Assembly: GCF_009600985.1 (NCBI RefSeq)
Contig: NZ_VDFP01000008.1
Span: 39,975-103,974 of the forward strand
Reading direction: 5' to 3'
DNA: 64,000 nt
Source of the DNA: Companilactobacillus halodurans
GTDB lineage: Bacteria; Bacillota; Bacilli; Lactobacillales; Lactobacillaceae
The stretch's first letter is position 1. The number at the start of each line of letters is the position of its first letter. The position numbers were made by a program, and so were the translations under genes. Of the stretch, positions 29,865 through 39,002 are shown in pieces. Below the pieces are notes generated by a model, which was not told the DNA's origin, did no database searches, and saw only the letters and a program-made list of their open reading frames with translations.

Positions 29865-30614
29865 TTAATACTTACCAGTTTGAACAGTAAATCTAACTGT
29901 TTTTTCCCACTTAGCCTGCTGTGGCAGATTTTGAGACATTTCTCGATACGTTTCATAATCAGGATACATATTATTTCGAATCGGTTTAGGAATTGATTCC
30001 CAATCGATAAAATTAATTTTAGAGACATAAGTACCATGATGTTTGACCATTGCATACGGTTTATCCTTTGGTGCCAACCCTCCGTAAAAAGTTAAATACA
30101 TTGATTCTCCCCAAGCGTTGTCGGTCACCACCATATTTTTATATGGACTTCCCAAAAGTTTTTTCGTTTTATTTTTGGAAATTTTTTGAACATTATAATC
30201 CGACTTTTTCGCAGATTCCTTTGTTGGCACAGCAGCATAACCAATTTCAGTTGGTATCAGAGGATTGAATCGATCAACCACTTCATTTTTATACTGATAG
30301 GTCAAAAGAAATATAAAACTACCAAGAATGGCAATAAATACAAAAGCCATGATGGTAAACCACTTCTTATAGACTCCCTTTAACTTTAAATCTTTATCAA
30401 TTTTATCCACAGTCTCTGCGTCTCCTTTTAAAAACTCATCTAAGGAAATATTCAAAATAGAACTAAGATTAATTAATGAAGAAATATCCGGATAGGTCCG
30501 ACCAGTCTCCCAACTCGAAATGGTTTTATCAGAAACGTTTAGTTTCATCGCCAATTCTTTTTGAGTCAGATTAGTTTTTTTCCGATATTTTTTTAATTGC
30601 TGGCTTAATTCCAT
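29865..30614 (-). CDS. Membrane-anchored XRE-family protein
   Basis: A 249-residue protein. Residues 5-60 form a Cro/C1-type helix-turn-helix (LTQKELAMKLNVSDKTISSW). One membrane segment lies at about 87-107, and about 140 residues at the C-terminus would be outside the cell and match no family I recognise. The layout suggests a one-component membrane sensor-regulator, but target and signal are unknown. ATG start with a weak GAGGAGAAAA site. It lies alone, flanked by terminators. Confidence 0.75.
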   Translation of the reverse strand: MELSQQLKKYRKKTNLTQKELAMKLNVSDKTISSWETGRTYPDISSLINLSSILNISLDEFLKGDAETVDKIDKDLKLKGVYKKWFTIMAFVFIAILGSFIFLLTYQYKNEVVDRFNPLIPTEIGYAAVPTKESAKKSDYNVQKISKNKTKKLLGSPYKNMVVTDNAWGESMYLTFYGGLAPKDKPYAMVKHHGTYVSKINFIDWESIPKPIRNNMYPDYETYREMSQNLPQQAKWEKTVRFTVQTGKY

Positions 30615-30724
30615 AATGTTTTCTCCTCAAAGTCAATTTAACAAGGCCAAATCTAATTAACTACCTACAGACACAAGAATTCAATAACTAGTCAGTCTAT
30701 CAATTGTGGAATTAATTCTAGAGC

Positions 30725-30755
30725 AAAAAAAACAGGCGTTATAACGACGTCTGTT
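30725..30755 (-). terminator. Terminator of tagO
   Basis: Stem AACAG.CGT/ACG.CTGTT followed by TTTTTTTT on the minus strand; it overlaps the tagO stop codon. Confidence 0.8.
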
Positions 30756-31848
30756 AATTTTTCTTTTCTAATCTTTTTACAAGTCTTTGAATTGCTTTTA
30801 ATAAAGGTTGTCGATCATCGCCCAATAATCCAATCGATTCAATAAATAATTCCAAGCCAATCAAAACACCAATTGTTAAGAGCACGCTGCCCCACAAGGT
30901 TGACAATGGATAAAGCAAGGAAATAAACGCAAATACCAACGACAATCCGTAAATTACTAGAACCGTCTGGCGATGCGACAATCCTAATTGCATTAATCGA
31001 TGGTGCAAGTGATGCTTATCAGCTTGCATAATTGGCTTTTTGTTCAATAATCTTCTTAAAATTGCATAAACAGTATCGGTAATTGGCACACCCATAATAA
31101 CTACCGGCATTAACAAAGTAATGAAAGTTACGTTTTTCAAACCCTTGAGTGAGAAAACAGCCATCATGAAACCAATAAATAACGAACCGGTGTCACCTAA
31201 GAAAATACTAGCTGGATGGAAATTGTGCGGCAAGAACCCTATCAAGGCTGAAACCATCGCAAAAATCCAAATAGCAACGTAAACGTTGGTAAAGTTCAAG
31301 AAGAAATATGCCATGACGCCCATTGTGAACAGGGCAATAATTGAAACCCCCGTCGCTAAACCATCCAGACCATCAATCAAATTGACGGCATTAGTAATGG
31401 CGATAATCCAAATAATGGTAATCGGCAAACTCCACCATCCTAAGTAGAAAGTCCCTACAATTGGCAAGGTAACCTCATTCATTCTGATTCCTGCTAAGAA
31501 ATAAATAACTAAAGCAGCTGCAAAAATACCGGCTAACTTAGCTTTCGGGGAAAGCTCTCGAATATCATCAATAATACCAGTCAAAATAATTATACATTCC
31601 GCTAAAAAAACACTAAATAATTCATGTGTAGGGAACTGTTCCCGTAATAACGCAAACGTGGAGAAATTAAACGCAATAAAAATAGCCAGTCCACCCATTG
31701 TGGGCATTGGCTTGATATTAACACGACGTGCATTGGGCTTATCCACTGCCCCTAAGATATAAGCTAACTTCACTACGAAAGGAGTTATCGCAGCCGATAA
31801 GATCATCGTTAAAAATAATTTTACTATTACACTAAACATACCCGACAT
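30754..31848 (-). CDS. tagO: Undecaprenyl-phosphate GlcNAc-1-phosphate transferase (TagO/WecA type)
   Basis: A 364-residue membrane enzyme of the MraY/WecA family, which attaches GlcNAc-1-phosphate to undecaprenyl phosphate to begin wall teichoic acid or polysaccharide linkage units. It has about eleven membrane segments, the Mg-binding DDIRELSPKAKL, the catalytic NAVNLIDGLDGLATG and the cytoplasmic HHLHHRLMQLG loop. ATG 31848 is likely; a second ATG lies three codons later. It is monocistronic, between rny and the XRE gene. Confidence 0.93.
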   Translation of the reverse strand: MSGMFSVIVKLFLTMILSAAITPFVVKLAYILGAVDKPNARRVNIKPMPTMGGLAIFIAFNFSTFALLREQFPTHELFSVFLAECIIILTGIIDDIRELSPKAKLAGIFAAALVIYFLAGIRMNEVTLPIVGTFYLGWWSLPITIIWIIAITNAVNLIDGLDGLATGVSIIALFTMGVMAYFFLNFTNVYVAIWIFAMVSALIGFLPHNFHPASIFLGDTGSLFIGFMMAVFSLKGLKNVTFITLLMPVVIMGVPITDTVYAILRRLLNKKPIMQADKHHLHHRLMQLGLSHRQTVLVIYGLSLVFAFISLLYPLSTLWGSVLLTIGVLIGLELFIESIGLLGDDRQPLLKAIQRLVKRLEKKN

Positions 31849-31918
31849 TTTTAGAAAAACTCACTTTCCATTAATAAAACAATTATACAATACCAAGCGC
31901 TTATTCCAAAAAGAAATT

Positions 31919-31947
31919 AAAAAAAGAGTGCATCAAAAGACACACCC
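31919..31947 (-). terminator. Probable terminator of rny
   Basis: A nine-pair stem including G-U pairs (GGGTGTGTC/GATGCACTC) followed by TTTTTTT on the minus strand, about 14 bp after the rny stop. Confidence 0.6.
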
Positions 31948-31960
31948 CTTAATATTTTAA

Positions 31961-33526
31961 TTATTTAGCTAATTCAACTTTTCTAACTTCACGTACGACT
32001 GTAACTTTGATATGGCCTGGATATTCAAGATTTTCTTCAATCTCCCCTTTGATATCTCGAGCCAAAATTGCAGCTTGGTCATCAGAAATTTCTTCTGGTT
32101 TGACCATCACGCGAATTTCATGACCAGCTTGAATTGCGTAACAATGATCAACACCTTCATGCTTATTGGCAATTTCTTCCAATTTTTCAAGTCGATGGAT
32201 GTAATTTTCCATCGATTCAGATCTGGCACCTGGACGTGCCGCAGAAATTGCATCAGCCGTTGCAACAATTGTTGCGATGAATGATGTTGGTTCTACATCC
32301 CCATGATGTGAAGCAATCGTATTAACGACTACTTCTGGTTCTTTATACTTAGTGGCGATATCCACACCAATTTCAACGTGTGAACCGTCAACTTCACGAT
32401 CGATAGCTTTACCGATATCGTGCAATAAACCTGCTCGTTTTGCTAACATAACATCTTCACCCATTTCAGCAGCCATTACAGCGGATAATTTAGCTACTTC
32501 GATTGAGTGACTCAAAACATTTTGACCGTAACTCGTACGATATTGCATACGTCCAATGATCTTGATTAAATCTGGATTGACAGAGCTGATGCCCAGACTA
32601 TAAACTGTCTGTTCACCGACTTCACGAATATGATCATCCATTTCTTTTCTAGCTTTATCGACCATTTCTTCGATTCTAGCTGGATGGATACGACCATCTT
32701 CAATCAATTTCTCCAGAGCCATGCGGGCAATTTCTCTTCTCACTGGATCATAAGCGCTCAATGAAACCGCTTCTGGCGTATCGTCAATAATCAAGTCGAC
32801 ACCAGTAAGTGATTCAATGGTACGAATATTTCTCCCCTCACGGCCAATGATTCTGCCCTTCATATCTTCATTAGGTAGGGTAACGGTCGTAACGGTAGAT
32901 TCTGAAACCGTATCAGCCACACTTCTTTGAAGAGCTGCAACGATTAAGGCTTTCGCATCTTTATCAACATGTTGCTTAGCCTGTTCGTCGCTTTCTTTAA
33001 TCATCTTGGCACGTTCATGTACTAATTCTTTATTTAATTTACCAAGAATAATCTTTCTTGCTTGTTCACGAGTTAAATTACTTACTCTAACCAGCTCCGC
33101 TTGCTGTTCATTTAGAGTATCAGTCAATTGTTTAGATTTTTCATCAAGTTTATGTTGTCTTGCTGTAATATTATTCTCGCCATTTTCAATATTTTCCTCA
33201 CGTTTTTCTAACGATTGGTCCTTTTTATCTAAAATGTCTTGTCGTTCGAGAACTCTATTCTCTTGTTTCTGAATGTCTTTACGACGTTCTTTAAGTTCAT
33301 CTTCTTGTTTCTCACGATAACGATGAACTTCATCTTTTGCTTCAAGCAAAGTCTCCTTTTTCAAAGACTTAGCCGCTTTTTTAGCATCTGAAACAATATC
33401 TTCAGCAGTTTGTTTTGCTTGTGAAAGTTTTTTCTCATAAGCATCCTTACAGAGAGCATATCCGAAAAGAACACCTACGATCAATGTTACTAGAGCGAAA
33501 GAGAAGGTTATGATAGCAGGATACAT
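31961..33526 (-). CDS. rny: Ribonuclease Y
   Basis: A 521-residue membrane-anchored endoribonuclease that starts mRNA turnover in Firmicutes. In order: an N-terminal membrane helix (about 4-25), a long charged coiled coil (about 30-180), a KH RNA-binding domain with [15 protein letters not shown] near 225, and an HD nuclease domain with HDIGKAID near 367. ATG start. The usual position after recA is conserved. A TTGACA and a TATAAT lie upstream (33603-33628) but only 14 bp apart. Confidence 0.97.
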   Translation of the reverse strand: MYPAIITFSFALVTLIVGVLFGYALCKDAYEKKLSQAKQTAEDIVSDAKKAAKSLKKETLLEAKDEVHRYREKQEDELKERRKDIQKQENRVLERQDILDKKDQSLEKREENIENGENNITARQHKLDEKSKQLTDTLNEQQAELVRVSNLTREQARKIILGKLNKELVHERAKMIKESDEQAKQHVDKDAKALIVAALQRSVADTVSESTVTTVTLPNEDMKGRIIGREGRNIRTIESLTGVDLIIDDTPEAVSLSAYDPVRREIARMALEKLIEDGRIHPARIEEMVDKARKEMDDHIREVGEQTVYSLGISSVNPDLIKIIGRMQYRTSYGQNVLSHSIEVAKLSAVMAAEMGEDVMLAKRAGLLHDIGKAIDREVDGSHVEIGVDIATKYKEPEVVVNTIASHHGDVEPTSFIATIVATADAISAARPGARSESMENYIHRLEKLEEIANKHEGVDHCYAIQAGHEIRVMVKPEEISDDQAAILARDIKGEIEENLEYPGHIKVTVVREVRKVELAK

Positions 33527-33640
33527 GCCATCACCTCCATGTTTGCTTTTAAAAAGTTTGTTGTAAAATCATATGTTACAGAATATTTACATACAACTTA
33601 ATATTATAGAATAAATATGACCTGTCAACCAAATAAAAAG

Positions 33641-33666
33641 AAAAAAAGAGACCTAATCAGTCTCTT
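33641..33666 (-). terminator. Terminator of recA
   Basis: AGAGAC/GTCTCT stem followed by TTTTTTT on the minus strand; the stem overlaps the last codons and stop of recA. Confidence 0.85.
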
Positions 33667-34801
33667 TTTTATTTGAATTTGGAATTAAATCGATGGTTTC
33701 AGCATTTTTTTGACCTTTTTTAGTTGATGATTTTGTCTCAGAAGACTTATCATCATCCTTTTTTTCTGTAGCTGAATCATCTGGTTTTCCATCCATTCCA
33801 TAAGCGGCTCTGACACGACTCTTGATCTCTTCCATCTTCTCAGGATTCTCAGATAGATAAGTCTTCGCGTTTTCACGACCTTGTCCAATCCGTTCATCGC
33901 CATAAGAGTACCAAGAACCACTCTTATCAATGATATCCTTATCGACAGCCATATCGACCAATTCACCTGTCTGTGAAATACCATGTCCATACATGATATC
34001 TACTAGAGCCACCTTAAATGGAGGCGCAACCTTGTTCTTCACGACTTTAATCTTAGTTCTGTTACCAATTACATCTGAACCATCTTTAATTTGTTCAGCA
34101 CGGCGAATTTCAAGTCTGATAGTCGAATAAAACTTCAAAGCACGACCACCAGGCGTTGTTTCAGGATTACCGAACATAATACCGACTTTTTCACGAATTT
34201 GATTGATAAATAAAGCGATTGTCTTAGTCTTGTTGATTGAACCCGAAAGCTTACGTAAAGCTTGCGACATCAATCTAGCTTGAAGGCCAACGTGAGCATC
34301 GCCCATTTCCCCTTCAATTTCAGCACGTGGAACTAAGGCTGCAACTGAATCAACAACAACAATATCAACTGCACCACTGGTAACCAAGGCATCAGCAATT
34401 TGAAGTCCTTGTTCACCTGTATCAGGTTGAGAAAGCAATAATTCATCAATATTAACGCCTAAAGCCTTGGCATATTCTGGATCCATGGCATTTTCAGCAT
34501 CGATATAAGCAGCTGTACCGCCTTGTTTTTGCACTTCTGCAACCGCATGTAAGGCCACAGTAGTTTTACCAGAACTTTCAGGTCCATAGATTTCAACGAT
34601 TCTACCACGTGGAAATCCTCCGACACCTAGAGCATTATCTAAGGCTAGTGAACCAGTAGATACTGTTGAAATCTGGGTATTTGCGTCATCACCCATTCTC
34701 ATAATGGCACCTTTACCAAAGTCTTTTTCAATCTTTTTCAAAGCAACGTCTAACGCTTTTTGACGTTCATCTTTTACCTTTTGTCGTTCATCTTTAGCCA
34801 A
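33653..34801 (-). CDS. recA: Recombinase RecA
   Basis: A 382-residue strand-exchange ATPase for recombination, SOS activation and transformation. Walker A is GPESSGKT at 73-80, with the conserved EIEGEMGD and [15 protein letters not shown] segments and a low-complexity acidic/lysine tail. The start is TTG 34801 behind a strong AGGAGG. The first residues contain a tandem seven-residue repeat ([14 protein letters not shown]). A promoter (TTGCTT-17 bp-TAATAT) and a LexA-type box lie upstream. Confidence 0.98.
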   Translation of the reverse strand: MAKDERQKVKDERQKALDVALKKIEKDFGKGAIMRMGDDANTQISTVSTGSLALDNALGVGGFPRGRIVEIYGPESSGKTTVALHAVAEVQKQGGTAAYIDAENAMDPEYAKALGVNIDELLLSQPDTGEQGLQIADALVTSGAVDIVVVDSVAALVPRAEIEGEMGDAHVGLQARLMSQALRKLSGSINKTKTIALFINQIREKVGIMFGNPETTPGGRALKFYSTIRLEIRRAEQIKDGSDVIGNRTKIKVVKNKVAPPFKVALVDIMYGHGISQTGELVDMAVDKDIIDKSGSWYSYGDERIGQGRENAKTYLSENPEKMEEIKSRVRAAYGMDGKPDDSATEKKDDDKSSETKSSTKKGQKNAETIDLIPNSNKKETD

Positions 34802-34834
34802 ATTGAGTTCCTCCTAATGCATTCATCACTAAGT

Positions 34835-34863
34835 ATATTATTAGTAATTCATCAAAAAAGCAA
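34835..34863 (-). promoter_or_regulatory. Predicted recA promoter
   Basis: Minus strand TTGCTT, 17 bases, TAATAT; the -10 ends about 33 bp before the TTG start codon. The LexA-type box is centred about 15 bp upstream of the -35. Confidence 0.55.
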
Positions 34864-34864
34864 G

Positions 34865-34890
34865 AAAAAAGCGAACAAATGTTTGTCCGT
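34865..34890 (-). terminator. Terminator of cinA, containing the recA SOS box
   Basis: CG.ACAAA/TTTGT.CG stem followed by TTTTTT on the minus strand, directly at the cinA stop. The palindrome that forms the stem is also the LexA-type box. Confidence 0.65.
34872..34885. promoter_or_regulatory. Candidate LexA (SOS) box upstream of recA
   Basis: CGAACAAATGTTTG fits the Gram-positive LexA pattern CGAACRNRYGTTY through its first 13 positions. It lies 8 bp upstream of the predicted recA -35. Control of recA by LexA is established in related bacteria. Confidence 0.75.
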
Positions 34891-35432
34891 TATATTATTT
34901 CCCAAACGAGAGCAAATCCACAAAGCATTGCTTGCAAACGAATCGCCTGACGTGTTCCAGAAAAGTGAATTTCTTTAACTATTGTTTGGTTCTTTTGACT
35001 ATTATTAACACCGATAAAGACGGTTCCGACCGGATTGCCTTCTAAAGGATCAGGACCAGCTACACCTGTAAAGCCTACGCCAATATCAGCTTGCAACTTT
35101 TTAGCTGATAATTCGGCCATAGCTTGTGCAACAGGACCACTGACGACAGTATTTTTTTTAATCAAGTCTTCATCCATCCCTAATAACTGAACCTTAACAG
35201 AATCAGCATAGGTAACGAATCCTCCATCAAAAACATTTGAGGCTCCAGGAACAGATGCCAAAGTTGCTTGAAATAATCCTGCCGTTAAACTTTCAGCAGC
35301 AGTAATTTTTAAACCATTGCTTTTTAATGATTCCACCACTTGTTGAGGAATATCTTCATATTCCTTAGGCAAGCCAGATTCAAAATCAGTCGATTCAATT
35401 CTCTTTAAAATTTCAGTTACTTTGCTATTCAT
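34890..35432 (-). CDS. cinA: CinA C-terminal-domain protein (nicotinamide-nucleotide amidase type)
   Basis: A 180-residue protein with only the C-terminal PncC/CinA amidase domain: AAESLTAGLFQATLASVPGAS, then GVAGPDP and GTVFIGV. Full-length CinA is about 415 residues and also has an N-terminal MoaB-like domain, which is missing; the pgsA stop lies just upstream, so no remnant fits. The family deamidates NMN, and CinA is competence-induced in streptococci. I chose ATG 35432; GTG three codons earlier lies in the GTGAG site. It lies between pgsA and recA, as in many Firmicutes. Confidence 0.9.
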   Translation of the reverse strand: MNSKVTEILKRIESTDFESGLPKEYEDIPQQVVESLKSNGLKITAAESLTAGLFQATLASVPGASNVFDGGFVTYADSVKVQLLGMDEDLIKKNTVVSGPVAQAMAELSAKKLQADIGVGFTGVAGPDPLEGNPVGTVFIGVNNSQKNQTIVKEIHFSGTRQAIRLQAMLCGFALVWEII

Positions 35433-35448
35433 TGTTCTCACTTTCCAA

Positions 35449-35456
35449 ATTACGTA
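35449..35456 (-). promoter_or_regulatory. cin-box-like element upstream of cinA
   Basis: Minus strand TACGTAAT, 16 bp before the cinA ATG and adjacent to the pgsA stop. It shares the T(A/G)CGTA(A/T)T core seen upstream of comFA and coiA. Confidence 0.45.
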
Positions 35457-36041
35457 TTAAGATTTGAAAACATCTTTACTTTGAATAAAGTAATCAGCAC
35501 CTGAATAAATCGTAAAGATCAAACAGATGTATAAGAATATTTCTCCAATAGGAATACCAATAGCGGAGAAGAAAATATCGTGTAGCAATAAGAAAATAAT
35601 TGCTAACATTTGTGTAGTTGTTTTAATTTTTCCAGGCATTTGTGCTGCCATAACTTTGCCACCAAATTCCAAAACAATCGTTCTCAATCCGGTAACGGCC
35701 AATTCACGGCAGACAATAATTGCGACTACCCATGCTGGAGCCATGTTAAAGCTAACTAAAAAGATAAATGCTGTCATAACTAACATCTTGTCAGCTAAAG
35801 TATCAGCAAACTTACCAAAATTAGAAACTAAATTATATTTACGAGCAATTTTACCATCAAGTAAATCTGTTAATGAAGCTACAATGAAAACTACTGTTGC
35901 AATAACGTGATTCATTGGAATCAAATCGTTAGCAACATAAATATCGCCCCAATCACTCCAACCGAATGCCAATAAAATAATAAATACTGGTATTAAAATA
36001 ATGCGAAACATGGTTAATTTATTAGGTACATTCCAAACCAT
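35457..36041 (-). CDS. pgsA: CDP-diacylglycerol-glycerol-3-phosphate 3-phosphatidyltransferase
   Basis: A 194-residue membrane enzyme that makes phosphatidylglycerol phosphate, the precursor of phosphatidylglycerol. The CDP-alcohol transferase motif DGKIAR...G...D...D is present (DLLDGKIARKYN followed by GKFADTLADK), near 64-90. About five membrane segments. ATG 36041 has GGAGG 7 bp upstream; the frame continues 15 codons further without support. It lies downstream of the rodZ-like gene behind a terminator. Confidence 0.95.
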   Translation of the reverse strand: MVWNVPNKLTMFRIILIPVFIILLAFGWSDWGDIYVANDLIPMNHVIATVVFIVASLTDLLDGKIARKYNLVSNFGKFADTLADKMLVMTAFIFLVSFNMAPAWVVAIIVCRELAVTGLRTIVLEFGGKVMAAQMPGKIKTTTQMLAIIFLLLHDIFFSAIGIPIGEIFLYICLIFTIYSGADYFIQSKDVFKS

Positions 36042-36063
36042 CAGATATCCTCCAAGATTTTTA

Positions 36064-36110
36064 ACAAAATAATGGTGTCTACTCATATAAGATTAGACAC
36101 CATTATTTTA
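36064..36110 (-). terminator. Terminator of the rodZ-like gene
   Basis: Perfect 15-16 bp stem (AAAATAATGGTGTCTA and its complement) with a 12-base loop, T-rich at its 3' side on the minus strand. It overlaps the stop codon and lies just before the pgsA ribosome site. Confidence 0.85.
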
Positions 36111-36965
36111 TTTTTCAATATTAAATGTCAAAGTTTTAACGATTGAACTGCCACTTTGAGATTTTGATAAATCAACAGCTTTTCCATCAATAGTAACTTT
36201 CGTATTGTTGACGTTACCTGTTTGAATCGAGAAAGTTGAAGTATCGCTTGGTACAGTCGTTGATTTCTTATCGCCAGAACTCAATGCTTGTTGCCAAGTC
36301 GTGTCTGAGCCTTCATCAAATTGAATCCAAGCTTGACCACCACTACCTTCGACAACTACTTTCAAGCCATCTGAAGGAACGTTCTTAACTGTGAATGTTC
36401 CAGAGGTACTTGATTCTTCAACACTTGCTGAAGTTGACTTTTTAGTTGTCTTAGACTTTTTCTTAGTATCTTTTTTAGCTGTTGTTTTTTTACTGCTGCT
36501 GCTCTTCTTTTTAGTTGTTTGCGTTGTATTATCCTTAGGAATTGAGACACTTGATTCGTTTTGACTACGGTGTACCATTCCAAAAGCAATCACAGCAATA
36601 ATTACAATTATAATTATTCCAACAACGATTTGAGGAATATAATTACTCAAATTGGAGAAAAATGAATTGGATTCTTCTTTGATTGTTCGAGTTTTTGTTT
36701 CTGTTGGTTGTGCTTCTTGCTTTGGTTGAGAATTAGGTATCTCAGCCTTATATTCATCCAACAAGTCATCGCTATTTATCCCAACTGCATCAGAATATTG
36801 TTTGATAAAAGCTCTAACGTAAAAGTCACCAGGAAGATGATCAAATTGACCCTCTTCAATAGCAATTAAATATCTTTTTTGAATTTTTGTGATTTGTTGT
36901 AAATCATCAATTGTGTAGCCCTTTTTAATACGGGCATTTCTTAACTTTTGGCCAATTTCGTCCAT
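36108..36965 (-). CDS. rodZ: RodZ-like helix-turn-helix membrane protein
   Basis: A 285-residue protein. It begins with a RodZ-type helix-turn-helix domain (about 1-70; GYTIDDLQQITKIQKRYL) and has one membrane segment near 110-130. A lysine/serine/threonine-rich extracellular linker follows, then a C-terminal beta-rich DUF4115-like domain. RodZ couples MreB to the wall-synthesis machinery. In Bacillus the homologue is YmfM, in the same position before pgsA. ATG start. Confidence 0.9.
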   Translation of the reverse strand: MDEIGQKLRNARIKKGYTIDDLQQITKIQKRYLIAIEEGQFDHLPGDFYVRAFIKQYSDAVGINSDDLLDEYKAEIPNSQPKQEAQPTETKTRTIKEESNSFFSNLSNYIPQIVVGIIIIVIIAVIAFGMVHRSQNESSVSIPKDNTTQTTKKKSSSSKKTTAKKDTKKKSKTTKKSTSASVEESSTSGTFTVKNVPSDGLKVVVEGSGGQAWIQFDEGSDTTWQQALSSGDKKSTTVPSDTSTFSIQTGNVNNTKVTIDGKAVDLSKSQSGSSIVKTLTFNIEK

Positions 36966-37030
36966 TATTTACCACCGATTAACTAATTTTTCTAAGTATA
37001 ACATATATTATTATCCAACTACTAGCGACC

Positions 37031-37753
37031 TTATAACAACCAGCCACCAGCAAAATATATCGTTTGTCCAGTCAGATAATTCGACTTGATATTGACTAAA
37101 TAACTGACTAAATCAGCTATTTCATCTGGATTTGCCAACCTGTCAGCTGGTATCTCATCTTTGACGCTTTCCAAATCCTCTTGTGAAAACTCTTGTGTAT
37201 TCATCTTGGTATTCACCGCACCTGGTGCAACAACATTGACAGAAATACCTAATGAAGCAACTTCTTTAGCATAAGCATCCGCAAAAGATGACATTGCACC
37301 CTTCACCGTGCTATAAACGACTTCCATTGCTGAACCAATCTTTCCATAAATGGATCCAATGAAAACCACTCGACCATGATGCGTCTTTGCAAGCTTATCC
37401 TGCAATTGTTTCAGAATAAGAATTGGTAATTTCAAATGAATATTCCAAAGAGAATCAATTTCCTCTTCTGAAATATCAACTAATAACTTGTAGTAAGTAT
37501 TGCCTTGTGCAAACACAATCGCATCTAACCCAAAGATTTGTTTCGTTAAATCTGAGACAGCATCATGCGTCATATCAAATTTAATGGGAATGAAATCTTG
37601 TTGCGGATACTTATCGACAAGCTCTGTGCGTAACTTTTCAATTCGTTCTTTATTGCGATTGTAATGCAGATAAAGAGACCAGCCATTTTTAGCCAGTTTC
37701 TTTGCACTGCTAGTCCCTATATCGCCAGAACTACCCATAACCAATGCATACAT
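37031..37753 (-). CDS. ymfI: SDR oxidoreductase, EF-P 5-aminopentanone reductase type
   Basis: A 240-residue short-chain dehydrogenase. The NAD(P)-binding GSSGDIG is at 8-14, followed by an active-site Ser in FIGSIYG and YSTVK (YxxxK) near 150. In Bacillus YmfI reduces the 5-aminopentanone group on elongation factor P. Identity here rests on conserved order: ymfF-ymfH-ymfI-rodZ-pgsA. It starts 3 bp after the yfmH stop, in the same operon. Confidence 0.85.
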   Translation of the reverse strand: MYALVMGSSGDIGTSSAKKLAKNGWSLYLHYNRNKERIEKLRTELVDKYPQQDFIPIKFDMTHDAVSDLTKQIFGLDAIVFAQGNTYYKLLVDISEEEIDSLWNIHLKLPILILKQLQDKLAKTHHGRVVFIGSIYGKIGSAMEVVYSTVKGAMSSFADAYAKEVASLGISVNVVAPGAVNTKMNTQEFSQEDLESVKDEIPADRLANPDEIADLVSYLVNIKSNYLTGQTIYFAGGWLL

Positions 37754-37756
37754 AAT

Positions 37757-38995
37757 TTACTTCCTATTTGGTAAAAGATTGTAATAGGTACAATTATCAT
37801 CTTTTAGAAATTTCGCAGATATTTCTAGCACATCATCCTTACTTATCGAATCAATCATATGGATAAGTTGCAAATAATCGACATCATAAAAATACAATTC
37901 TGCCATTTGATTGGCAATTGCATCTGGTGAATTTTGTGCAAAAAGATAAGAACCGATTGCATCACGTTTGATTCTTTCAAATTTTGCGTCGCTTAAGACT
38001 TCTTTTAAGACCTCGTAAGATAGATGATTGCGTAAATATTCTTGAAATTGCTCAGGATTATTTGTTGACCCACTAACAATGATAAAACAATAGTTGTTTT
38101 CTGCAACAACATTATAAGAAAAACTATCATCAATTAAATTAAGTCGGCTCATTTCTTGATAATTTTTAGAAGATTCACCGATTAAGGTTTCCATAATCAT
38201 GTTCAATTCAAACTGCTTTTTAACTAAATCATATCCAGACATTTCAGTATCGATTCTAATTCCAAATGAACTTCGAGCCTGACTGATATCCATTGTCTCC
38301 TGTCCGCCTTGAGCAATTGGAGCAAATTTTCCTTGAATTTTTTTCAAAGGTGCATCTACGGTATGAAAGTCAGATGATTCAACAATATTTTCAATTTTTT
38401 CAAAATCAACATCGCCAACTAAAACTAAATCCATATTATCTGGACGATAATTTTGAAGATAAGTCTCTGACAAGTTAGTTCGATTGATTTGTTTTAAAGA
38501 TGCACTGGAACCAGCTATATCTTGAGCAATAGGGTCATTTGGATAGAGTTTTCCTAAAATTCGTTGTTCCAAGACCCACTCTGGCATATCAAGATACATT
38601 TGAATTTCTTGATCAATAATTCCTCGTTCTGAAGCCACGTTTGCATCAGTGAAATAAGGATTTTGAACCAAGTCCAAAAGGATACGCAAATTATCATAAG
38701 GATTCTCTAAAGTTTGAAATAAATAAGCCGTCTTAGTGTAACTGGTATAAGCATTTGAGTTAGCCCCATATTGAGCGAATTTTTCAGATACATCATAATT
38801 TGGCTTGGCAAACAGCTTATGCTCAATAAAATGAGCTATCCCGGCTGGCAAAGCGCCCTTTTGCGTCTGAGTGTCAACTGATCCAAAATTAGCCATCGCC
38901 AATCCATAAACTTGGTTAAAGCCTGGCATTGGTACGACGCTTATTTGCAAACCATTGGCCAATTTTTTTGTTTGTTTCTCTAATTTTTCCGTCAT
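37757..38995 (-). CDS. yfmH: M16 family zinc peptidase YfmH/YmfH type
   Basis: A 412-residue M16 peptidase-family protein. The inverted zinc motif HFIEH (HxxEH) lies near 57-61, with a distal glutamate downstream (ASERGIIDQEI), so this member looks catalytically competent. It probably works as a pair with the adjacent motif-less homologue. The natural substrate is unknown; annotation databases link the pair to EF-P modification. ATG start, 7 bp after yfmF. Confidence 0.9.
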   Translation of the reverse strand: MTEKLEKQTKKLANGLQISVVPMPGFNQVYGLAMANFGSVDTQTQKGALPAGIAHFIEHKLFAKPNYDVSEKFAQYGANSNAYTSYTKTAYLFQTLENPYDNLRILLDLVQNPYFTDANVASERGIIDQEIQMYLDMPEWVLEQRILGKLYPNDPIAQDIAGSSASLKQINRTNLSETYLQNYRPDNMDLVLVGDVDFEKIENIVESSDFHTVDAPLKKIQGKFAPIAQGGQETMDISQARSSFGIRIDTEMSGYDLVKKQFELNMIMETLIGESSKNYQEMSRLNLIDDSFSYNVVAENNYCFIIVSGSTNNPEQFQEYLRNHLSYEVLKEVLSDAKFERIKRDAIGSYLFAQNSPDAIANQMAELYFYDVDYLQLIHMIDSISKDDVLEISAKFLKDDNCTYYNLLPNRK

Positions 38996-39002
38996 ACTAA
39001 TC

